Shown in pieces: positions 35,151 through 41,932 of a stretch of 64,000 nucleotides of DNA. How positions within the stretch are numbered: position 1 is the first letter of the stretch; each line of letters opens with the position of its first letter. The DNA comes from an uncultured Eubacteriales bacterium (GTDB lineage Bacteria > Bacillota > Clostridia > Oscillospirales > CAG-272). The translations under genes and the position numbers were made by a program. The DNA is taken from assembly GCA_958352145.1 (NCBI GenBank), contig CATWNM010000009.1, positions 1-64,000 on the forward strand. Reading direction: 5' to 3'. The notes below the pieces were generated by a model. That model was not told the DNA's origin. It ran no database searches and saw only the letters and a program-made list of their open reading frames with translations.

Positions 35151-36295
35151 TTCATACAAAAATCCTAAACAGCGGCATGCACGCGCTGTTCGAAGAGCAG
35201 CTTGCCGCGCACGAATGTTTCGGCGGCGCAGCCGCCGTCACGGAAAACGGCGAATTTCGGTTTTTTGAATCTTTCGGCGGTCCGCGCTTTCCCCAAAATG
35301 GGATGTTCCGCCTCGCCTCGGTCACAAAACTTTTCACGGCGGCGGCGATTGTGCGACTGGAGGAAGAGGGACTGTTAGAGACCGGCGCGCCTGTTTCCCG
35401 TTATCTTCCAGGCTTCGCCCGCATGACAATCGGCGAGATCACAGAAAACGGGCAAATCTATGCCCGCGCCATGCCGGCCCGTGAAATCACACTTTTTGAT
35501 CTGCTGACGCACACCGCGGGACTTGGCGCGGACACGCTCGGCAACCGGGAATACGCGCTGATCCCCGCTGAAAGCAAAACCTCGCTTGCAGCGGCAGTCG
35601 ATTACTATGCCGGGCATTTTCATCTGGCATTCGAACCGGGAACCAAGACGGCCTACAGCGGTTTTGCCGGATATGACGTGCTGGCAAGGATCGCGGAAAC
35701 AGTCAGCGGCGCAAGCTATGGCGCGCTGCTGAGCGAACTGTTTTTCATGCCGCTCGGCATGCGCGACACAACTTTCTGTCCATCGGAAGAACAATGGAGC
35801 AGACTGACGCCGGTACACAAGCGGATCGCGGGGCAAGATATCGAGGTAGATTTCCGGCATACGCTGTTTCGCGGCTTTCCGGTCAGCTATGAAGCCGGCG
35901 GCGCGGCGCTCGCCTCCACCGCGGCGGATATGGCCGTCTTTCTCAGCATGCTGGCCTGCAAAGGCGTCTATGCAGGCACGCACGTGCTGAAAGAGGATTC
36001 CGTGACCTATATGCTTTCCCCAAAGCTTCCGCGCGGGCTTCCAGGCCTTACGCGCGGCGAAAACCGGGGGTTTGGATGCATCGTACACGACGGCGCCGGA
36101 CGCCTCCCCCGCGGCACTGCCGTATGCCACGGCGCATACGGCACGCACGCGCTGATTTTAGCAGACCGGCAAACCGCAGGTATCCTGCTCAAGAATTCTT
36201 ACGTCGATATGTCGGAAAATCCCCGTGCCGCGCTTGCGTTTGAACAAACGCTTCTGGCCGCCTGCGGCCTGCGCGCGGCGGAATCAAACGAGTAA
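35147..36295 (+). CDS. Serine hydrolase, beta-lactamase class C/esterase fold
   Basis: 382 residues with no signal peptide visible. The Ser-x-x-Lys motif is SVTK at 58-61 (FRLASVTKLFTAAAI), the Tyr motif is YSGFAGYDVLARIAE, and a late HGAYGTH-type segment replaces KTG. This is the Beta-lactamase/EstB family, more often an esterase or peptidase than a true beta-lactamase. Genetic coupling to the membrane acyltransferase hints at a substrate with an acyl ester. Lack of an export signal points to a cytoplasmic role. Confidence 0.88.
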   Translation: MIHTKILNSGMHALFEEQLAAHECFGGAAAVTENGEFRFFESFGGPRFPQNGMFRLASVTKLFTAAAIVRLEEEGLLETGAPVSRYLPGFARMTIGEITENGQIYARAMPAREITLFDLLTHTAGLGADTLGNREYALIPAESKTSLAAAVDYYAGHFHLAFEPGTKTAYSGFAGYDVLARIAETVSGASYGALLSELFFMPLGMRDTTFCPSEEQWSRLTPVHKRIAGQDIEVDFRHTLFRGFPVSYEAGGAALASTAADMAVFLSMLACKGVYAGTHVLKEDSVTYMLSPKLPRGLPGLTRGENRGFGCIVHDGAGRLPRGTAVCHGAYGTHALILADRQTAGILLKNSYVDMSENPRAALAFEQTLLAACGLRAAESNE

Positions 36296-36385
36296 ACATA
36301 CGCAAAGCTTTCCGTTTCCCTCAAAAAGCGCGCCGTACCGCATAAAATCCCGCCTGCCGCGCATACTGCATGCGAGGTGATTTAC

Positions 36386-36595
36386 ATGAAACGTGAAAAC
36401 AGCGGACTCGGCGACATTCCGCTCGGACTCGGCATGGCGCTCGCACAAAATCCGGCGGCGATGAAAACGTTCGCCGATCTGCCAAAAGAGCGCAGAGAAG
36501 CTGTACTCGCACAGGCAGGCGCGGTCAAATCCAAAGCGGAAATGCGGCGTCTTGTTGCCGGCCTTGCTGAAAATTCATCCCTGCCTCTGGAATAA
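36386..36595 (+). CDS. Small conserved soluble protein, function unknown
   Basis: 69 residues from the ATG at 36386, with GAGGTG six bases upstream. It opens MKRENSGLGDIPLGLGMALAQNP, split by a Gly-rich turn, then is predicted helical: FADLPKERREAVLAQAG and SKAEMRRLVAGLA. The GLGMALAQN pattern recurs in short Clostridia proteins I have seen without function. It lies 90 nt after the serine hydrolase and before a strong terminator. Confidence 0.7.
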   Translation: MKRENSGLGDIPLGLGMALAQNPAAMKTFADLPKERREAVLAQAGAVKSKAEMRRLVAGLAENSSLPLE

Positions 36596-36615
36596 CGGAG
36601 CGCCTTGGGCAAAAC

Positions 36616-36656
36616 GAAAAACGGATACACGGCAGCTTGCCGTGTATCCGTTTTTC
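36616..36656. terminator. Bidirectional terminator
   Basis: GAAAAACGGATACACGGCA, loop GCT, then the perfect 19-nt complement ending in TTTTTC. It separates the small plus-strand gene and tspO. Confidence 0.92.
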
Positions 36657-36658
36657 AA

Positions 36659-37129
36659 TCAGTTAAGCAGCGCAATCCCGAGGTTCAAATATCCCGCAAA
36701 AGTTACCCACAAAAGATAGGGGACCATCAGCCAAGCGGCGGTCTTTGAAACACGGGAAAACAAAACAATGGTAACCAGAATCAAAATCCACAGTACGATC
36801 AGCCAAAAAAACGCAAAAAAATACCACTGCAGGTTAAAAAACCAGAAAGTCCAGAAAAAATTAAATACCAGCTGAATTCCATAAACTTTCAGCGCGCGCT
36901 CCACTGCCTGCTGCGGCGCACCCGAATTCAAAACAAGATAAGCGGCGACGCCCATCAATATGTACAGCAAAGTCCAAACCACGGGAAACAGCCAGCCCGG
37001 CGGAGACAGCGGCGGTTTGTTCATCATAGCGAACGCGGCCATGCCGCCTCTGGAAATCAAGCCCGCGATCCCGCCTACGATCAGCGGGACGGCAACGCTG
37101 ATCAGCAGCGTTTTCCATCTGATTTTCAA
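36659..37129 (-). CDS. TspO/MBR family tryptophan-rich sensory protein
   Basis: 156 residues, five transmembrane helices, normal length. Family blocks are NKPPLSPPGWLFPVVWTLLY, VYGIQLVFNFFWTFWFF and PYLLWVTFAGYLN. TspO binds porphyrins and cholesterol-like ligands and in bacteria affects stress and tetrapyrrole handling. The start is a TTG at 37129 with GGGGGGTG five bases upstream. It appears monocistronic. Confidence 0.92.
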   Translation of the reverse strand: MKIRWKTLLISVAVPLIVGGIAGLISRGGMAAFAMMNKPPLSPPGWLFPVVWTLLYILMGVAAYLVLNSGAPQQAVERALKVYGIQLVFNFFWTFWFFNLQWYFFAFFWLIVLWILILVTIVLFSRVSKTAAWLMVPYLLWVTFAGYLNLGIALLN

Positions 37130-37254
37130 TGTATCACCCCCCGCTAGTATATTTTCATAACCGCCGCATTATGACAGCGGGGTACAAAATACACATAAGG
37201 GGTTTCAGCAATACCGCAAACAGGAGGCAGCGCTCTTTTCAAAAGCGCGCCGCG

Positions 37255-38127
37255 TTAAAGCTCGGAAAGCCTATGCAGACAGGGTTCAAGTGAAACGCCT
37301 TCTCGGCTTGGCGTATCAAATCCCATCGAAAAATCAATCACATCCCGGACAAATGCGCTCGCCGCAGCCACAGCGGAGGGAAATGCCGCGCCGGACAACA
37401 GCTTGCCGAGCATCACGCTGGCAAACAATTCGCCCGTCCCCGGATACGCGCCGCCGACACGCTTCAAGCTCACAAAAAAGGGCGTACGGTCCATAGAGGC
37501 CGCCGATACGTCCAGCCCAGCCGTCACAATATTTCCCGCGCCCGCGGCAATGCCCGTAATGACAACCTTCTGCGGTCCAATTTCAGACAGCGCGTATAAA
37601 AGCCCGGCAACATATTCGGTCAGCGCGCGCTCCGGCATAGACGCGGTATCTTCAAAAGGCCTACCGCACAACATGCACGCTTCCGTCAGATTCGGCACGA
37701 TGATATCCGCCCGCGCGCACAGCGCATGCATTCCGCGCACAATCTCGGGAGCGCAGGCGGAATACAGAGCACCGTCGTCTCCGAGCACCGGATCAACCAA
37801 AACCGTCGCGTCCCCGCCGCCAAAGCGCGCGACAAACCGCTCGATCAGCCCGCACTGTGCGGCGGAGGCCAAAAAGCCGGTATAGATTGCATCAAACCGC
37901 AGGTTCAGCGCCGCCCAGTGCGCCGCGATCGTTTCGACCGAATCGCTGAGATCCTTGAAATAATACCCCTCGAAACCGCCCGTATGCGTCGACAAAAGCG
38001 CCGTCGGAAGCGGCACCGTCTGTATCCCCATAGCAGAAAGCGCGGGGATCACGACGGTCAGCGCACAGCGGCCAAATCCCGATAAATCATGCAGCGCGGC
38101 CACGCGCCGGATGCGTTTTTTTTCCAC
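37255..38127 (-). CDS. Pyridoxamine/pyridoxal kinase-like PfkB-ThiD family kinase
   Basis: 290 residues from a GTG at 38127 with AAAGGAG eight bases upstream. The N-terminal AALHDLSGFGRCALTVVIPALSAMG and LVDPVLGDDGALY blocks, PNLTEACMLCG and the late GTGELFASV anion hole (the GTGD variant) match the Firmicutes pyridoxamine kinase group (PdxY/PdxK-like). It phosphorylates B6 vitamers with ATP. Its promoter lies at 38244. The final GTGE carries Glu where Asp is usual in GTGD, which is common in this subgroup. Confidence 0.85.
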   Translation of the reverse strand: MEKKRIRRVAALHDLSGFGRCALTVVIPALSAMGIQTVPLPTALLSTHTGGFEGYYFKDLSDSVETIAAHWAALNLRFDAIYTGFLASAAQCGLIERFVARFGGGDATVLVDPVLGDDGALYSACAPEIVRGMHALCARADIIVPNLTEACMLCGRPFEDTASMPERALTEYVAGLLYALSEIGPQKVVITGIAAGAGNIVTAGLDVSAASMDRTPFFVSLKRVGGAYPGTGELFASVMLGKLLSGAAFPSAVAAASAFVRDVIDFSMGFDTPSREGVSLEPCLHRLSEL

Positions 38128-38243
38128 AGCAAGCGCTCCTTTTGTATTTTAGAAAATCCACCTGCAGTTCCTTTGCAAGCGCAGCAAGACATGCGATCGT
38201 TTTTTTTGCAGAAATACACAGCGCGCTGTTTTTCTGCGCTTCT

Positions 38244-38272
38244 ATCATACACGGATTTGCCGGAATTTGCAA
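38244..38272 (-). promoter_or_regulatory. Sigma-A promoter of the pyridoxamine kinase gene
   Basis: Minus strand TTGCAA, 17-nt spacer, TATGAT. It leaves a leader of about 110 nt containing the GCGCGCTG/CAGCGC region. Confidence 0.65.
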
Positions 38273-38304
38273 GACCGTATTTTTGATTTTCTGCCGGATA
38301 TGGC

Positions 38305-38334
38305 TTGACACCGCGCCTGCAAATGTTATATAAT
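38305..38334 (+). promoter_or_regulatory. Sigma-A promoter of rny
   Basis: TTGACA, 18-nt spacer, TATAAT; both boxes are consensus. Confidence 0.85.
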
Positions 38335-38421
38335 AGATTTGTGTAAATATGCGGCGGCTTATATCGTGGCCGGCCCCGACTTACATATTTCCCTGAAACT
38401 TTACAAGGAGGTACGATTGTA

Positions 38422-39969
38422 ATGGGAATTTACATTACGGTCGGTGCCATCGCCTTGGTTGTGGGATTGCTGCTGGGTGCGCTGATCGGCGCGGCCTACC
38501 GCAAAAAAGTTGCCGAAAAAGAAATCGGCAGCGCGGAGGAACAGGCGGCAAAAATTGTTGAAGACGCCATAAAAACGGCGGAAAGCAAAAAGAAGGAAGC
38601 ACTTCTTGAGGCAAAAGAGGAAATTCTGAAAAACAAAACCGAATCGGAAAACGAACTCAAAGAACGCCGCAAAGAAGTCTCCCGGCTTGAACGCAGAATT
38701 CAGCAAAAAGAAGAAACACTTGACTCAAAAACCGATGCAATTGAGAAAAAGAACGAACTTCTGAACCAGAAAATCAAGGAAACGGAAACGCTTCGCGACG
38801 AGATTCAAAAAACGCTCGATTCGCACCTTGCCGTGCTGGAACGCATTGCAGGCTTTACGAAAGAACAGGCGAAAGACGAGCTTTTATCTCGCGTGGAGAC
38901 GGCACTGACGCATGAAAAAGCGCTGAAAATTTCTCATTTCGACGAACAATTCAAAGAAGAAGCGGACGAACGGGCGAAAAACATCCTTTCGCTCGCGATT
39001 CAAAGATGCGCGGCCGACCATGTCGGCGAAATTACCATCTCTACGGTGCAACTCCCGAACGAGGACATGAAGGGCCGCATCATCGGCCGCGAAGGCCGGA
39101 ACATCCGCGCGATCGAAACCTTGACCGGCGTCGATCTAATCATCGACGACACGCCGGAAGTCATCACGATATCCGGTTTTGACTCGGTACGGCGCGAAAT
39201 TGCCAGGATCGCCCTGGAAAAACTAATCTCAGACGGACGCATTCACCCTGCGAGAATCGAAGAAATGGTGGAAAAAGCGCGCAAAGAAGTGGACGCCTCC
39301 ATCAAACAGGCCGGAGAAAAGGCAACGTTTGAAACCGGTGTGCACGGGCTGCACCCCGAAGTCATCAAACTGCTCGGCCGGCTCAAATACCGCACCAGTT
39401 ACGGGCAAAACGTGCTCCGCCATTCCGTTGAAGTCTCGCTTCTTTCCGGCATCATAGCCGATGAACTGGGCGCGGACAGCGCCGCTGCAAAGCGCGCCGG
39501 ACTTCTTCATGACATCGGCAAAGCGCTCACCCAAGAAGCGGAAGGCTCGCATATCCAGCTAGGCGTTGAGGTAGCGAGAAAGCACAAAGAATCCAAAGAG
39601 ATCATCAACGCGATTGAAGCGCACCACGGCGATGTGGAAGCGGCGTCGATTATCGCATTCATCGTGCAGGCGGCGGACGCTATTTCAGCGGCAAGGCCGG
39701 GCGCACGGCGCGAGGATCTCGAAAATTATATCAAACGCCTCCAGAAGCTGGAGGAACTGGCAAACGATTTTGCCGGCGTCGAAAAGACCTACGCAATTCA
39801 GGCCGGGCGCGAGATTCGCGTCATGGTCAAACCCGAACAGGTTTCCGACGATCAAATGACGATTCTGGCGCACGAAATCGCTTCAAAAATTGAAAGCGAA
39901 CTGGATTATCCAGGCCAGATCAAAGTACATTTGATCCGCGAAAGCCGGACTGTGGATTTTGCAAAATAA
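38422..39969 (+). CDS. rny: Ribonuclease Y
   Basis: 515 residues, normal length. An N-terminal transmembrane anchor (about 3-25) is followed by a long charged coiled coil (about 30-170), a KH domain with GRIIGREGRNIRAIE, and an HD hydrolase domain with LLHDIGKA and AHHGD. It is the membrane-bound endoribonuclease that starts mRNA decay. AAGGAGG precedes the ATG. ymdB follows, as in Bacillus, but separated by a 200-nt gap with a strong hairpin. Confidence 0.97.
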   Translation: MGIYITVGAIALVVGLLLGALIGAAYRKKVAEKEIGSAEEQAAKIVEDAIKTAESKKKEALLEAKEEILKNKTESENELKERRKEVSRLERRIQQKEETLDSKTDAIEKKNELLNQKIKETETLRDEIQKTLDSHLAVLERIAGFTKEQAKDELLSRVETALTHEKALKISHFDEQFKEEADERAKNILSLAIQRCAADHVGEITISTVQLPNEDMKGRIIGREGRNIRAIETLTGVDLIIDDTPEVITISGFDSVRREIARIALEKLISDGRIHPARIEEMVEKARKEVDASIKQAGEKATFETGVHGLHPEVIKLLGRLKYRTSYGQNVLRHSVEVSLLSGIIADELGADSAAAKRAGLLHDIGKALTQEAEGSHIQLGVEVARKHKESKEIINAIEAHHGDVEAASIIAFIVQAADAISAARPGARREDLENYIKRLQKLEELANDFAGVEKTYAIQAGREIRVMVKPEQVSDDQMTILAHEIASKIESELDYPGQIKVHLIRESRTVDFAK

Positions 39970-39984
39970 GCACGGTATTCTTTC

Positions 39985-40052
39985 TATATACATAGAGTTG
40001 GTAAAGCGTTTTCCGGCCTTGGCCTGACGATAGATTCCTAATTATGTATATA
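39985..40052 (+). other. Inverted-repeat element after rny
   Basis: A perfect 10-bp repeat TATATACATA/TATGTATATA encloses about 48 nt holding CCGGCCTTGGCCTG. It stands just before the terminator hairpin; it may be a stem of a 3'-UTR structure. Confidence 0.4.
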
Positions 40053-40053
40053 A

Positions 40054-40140
40054 AAAACTGTTTTACAGGCGGCTGCCGGAAACCCGCAAAAACACCTGCC
40101 GGTTTCTGCGCGCCGCATTCTGTAAAACAGTTTTATTTTT
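40054..40140 (+). terminator. Long-stem terminator between rny and ymdB
   Basis: A perfect 15-bp stem AAAACTGTTTTACAG with its complement at 40120-40134 encloses 51 nt that fold further (GCGGC/GCCGC and GAAACCCGC/GCCGGTTTC). It is followed by an ATTTTTTT tract. This is far larger than usual terminators in the window. Confidence 0.75.
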
Positions 40141-40171
40141 TTCCAGCCAATAAAAGGAAGTGAAGCTTATC

Positions 40172-40936
40172 ATGAGAATTCTATTGCTCGGCGATATTGT
40201 CGGCGCAAAAACGATTCAATATCTCGGAAAAATGCTGTGGGCGCTTCGCCGCGATCAAAGCATCGACATGGTCGTGGCCAACGGCGAAAACGCCAGCGAT
40301 ATCATGGGTCTGTCCGCCGAAGATGCGCAGGCGCTTTTAAATTACGGCGTGGACGTCATCACCGGCGGCAATCACACCTTTCACAATCGCTCGCTGTACA
40401 GCATGCTGGACAATTCCCCCTTCCTGCTGCGCCCCGCAAACTGTGCGGACGCAGCCCCCGGCGTAGGAAGCACGATCTTTGAATGCTGCGGCACGCGCGT
40501 ATTAGTGCTGAATCTGCTCGGTATGATGTCGCTGGACGCATACGCCAGCCCGTTTGATACGGCAGACCGCATACTGAAGAAGGAAGCAGGAAAATTTGAC
40601 TTTGCGCTGGTAGATTTTCATGCGGAATCTACGGCGGAAAAAGAAGCGCTCGGCTACTATCTGGACGGACGCACGGCCGCCGTATTCGGCACCCATACGC
40701 ATGTACAGACCGCCGACGCGCATATCCTGCCGGGCGGAACGGCGTATATCACGGATCTCGGCATGTGCGGTCCCGCCGACGGTGTTCTCGGTACCGACCG
40801 CGACGTGATTTTAAAACGGTTTTTAACTGGTACGCCGCAAAAATTCATTCCGGCGGACGGAGACATCCATTTGCACGGCGCCCTGCTTATTATGAAAGAA
40901 CGCAAAGCTGAGCGCATCGAACCCTTTCGGCTGTAG
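40172..40936 (+). CDS. ymdB: YmdB-family metallophosphoesterase (2',3'-cyclic nucleotide phosphodiesterase)
   Basis: 254 residues from the ATG at 40172 with AAAGGAAG upstream; the GTG at 40160 directly abuts that RBS. The di-metal site blocks are ILLLGDIVG, VANGENAS, TGGNHTFHN, DFHAESTAEKEA and GTHTHVQTAD. YmdB hydrolyses 2',3'-cAMP and is linked to biofilm and sporulation decisions and RNase Y activity in Bacillus. Here the rny terminator makes its expression partly independent; no separate promoter was clear. Confidence 0.94.
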   Translation: MRILLLGDIVGAKTIQYLGKMLWALRRDQSIDMVVANGENASDIMGLSAEDAQALLNYGVDVITGGNHTFHNRSLYSMLDNSPFLLRPANCADAAPGVGSTIFECCGTRVLVLNLLGMMSLDAYASPFDTADRILKKEAGKFDFALVDFHAESTAEKEALGYYLDGRTAAVFGTHTHVQTADAHILPGGTAYITDLGMCGPADGVLGTDRDVILKRFLTGTPQKFIPADGDIHLHGALLIMKERKAERIEPFRL

Positions 40937-41065
40937 CAGATTTTCCAAAAGTTTCGCAAAACTTCATTTGTTTGTCACAATTCTCTGTTATACTTCTGGC
41001 GTAGAGTGATAAATATCATATTATAACAACGCATCAGAATTCATTAATAAGACGGAGGAAGAGAC

Positions 41066-41332
41066 ATGAATGTACTGAAAGTATCATCGAAATCCAGTGC
41101 CAATTCCGTAGCGGGCGCTCTGGCAGCAGCAATCCGCGAATCTTCGGAGGCGGAAATTCAAGCCATCGGCGCGGGCGCGGTCAATCAAAGCATCAAGGCC
41201 ATCGCCATTGCTTCCGGATTCTTAGCGCCTGTCGGAATTACCTTATATACGCAGCCGGTATTCGAGGAAATCGAAATCGACGGCGAAGAGCGGACGGCGA
41301 TTCGTTTTCGAATTTTGACTACAAAAAATTGA
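41066..41332 (+). CDS. spoVS: Stage V sporulation protein S
   Basis: 88 residues, the usual length. It starts MNVLKVSSKSSANSVAGALA and contains IQAIGAGAVNQSIKAIAIA, the near-invariant SpoVS core of the Alba-like fold. It promotes stage V of sporulation; the family may bind nucleic acid. GGAGG precedes the ATG. No good sigma-H promoter was identified in the 129-nt upstream gap. Confidence 0.97.
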   Translation: MNVLKVSSKSSANSVAGALAAAIRESSEAEIQAIGAGAVNQSIKAIAIASGFLAPVGITLYTQPVFEEIEIDGEERTAIRFRILTTKN

Positions 41333-41449
41333 TTTTTTGACAAAATAACTCCGTATTGGCGTCAAACATCCAACGAATCATAAAATTGTGCACAAATTTG
41401 TTCTAAGTACGGCTTGAAAACAATTTTTAAATTTTTTCGCCAAAAATAC

Positions 41450-41478
41450 TTGACAAATCTACCAATTACTGGTAGTAT
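41450..41478 (+). promoter_or_regulatory. Promoter of abrB with embedded operator-like repeat
   Basis: TTGACA, 17-nt spacer, TAGTAT. The perfect inverted repeat CTACCA-ATTAC-TGGTAG at 41459-41475 fills most of the spacer and runs into the -10 box, so a bound dimer would block RNA polymerase. Autorepression by the AbrB-family product is the simplest reading. Confidence 0.7.
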
Positions 41479-41531
41479 AGTACTGACAATTCGAGTTTCT
41501 GTAAATTGTACATACACGAGAGGAAGAGTTT

Positions 41532-41783
41532 ATGAAATCCACCGGAATTGTTAGGAAAATTGACGGCCTCGGCCGTATAGTCCTGCCGATTGAACTGCGC
41601 AAGCGGCTTGAAATTGCCACCGGAGACGATATTGAGATTTACGTCGAGGGAGACAATATTATACTGGCGAAATACGCACCGAGTTGTTTATTTTGCGGCA
41701 GTAAAGAGTATTTGACTCTTTTCGAGGATAAAAATGTCTGTCGTGCATGCCGAAAGAAATTGGCAAAAGGCGACACAAAATAA
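41532..41783 (+). CDS. abrB: AbrB/SpoVT-family transition-state regulator with C-terminal zinc-finger motif
   Basis: 83 residues. The SpoVT-AbrB swapped-hairpin domain (MKSTGIVRKIDGLGRIVLPIELRKRL) occupies residues 1-50. The C-terminal part has CLFCG..CRACRKKL, two Cys pairs likely to bind zinc, as seen in Clostridia AbrB proteins. It binds DNA as a tetramer and controls stationary-phase and sporulation genes. AGGAAGAG precedes the ATG. It neighbours spoVS and has an operator-like repeat in its promoter. Confidence 0.92.
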   Translation: MKSTGIVRKIDGLGRIVLPIELRKRLEIATGDDIEIYVEGDNIILAKYAPSCLFCGSKEYLTLFEDKNVCRACRKKLAKGDTK

Positions 41784-41790
41784 AACACTC

Positions 41791-41818
41791 AAACGGCGGC
41801 TGTTCAGCCGCCGTTTTT
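41791..41818 (+). terminator. Terminator of abrB
   Basis: AAACGGCGGCTG, loop TT, CAGCCGCCGTTTTT. Confidence 0.9.
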
Positions 41819-41932
41819 CACAATATTCAGCGCCGACGCTGATTCTGCAAATTTATGCTTTTTCATCTGGACTATATGCAGCGTTTGATGTATAATTGAA
41901 GTATAGGAAATTGAATGTTCGGGAGGTACGCT

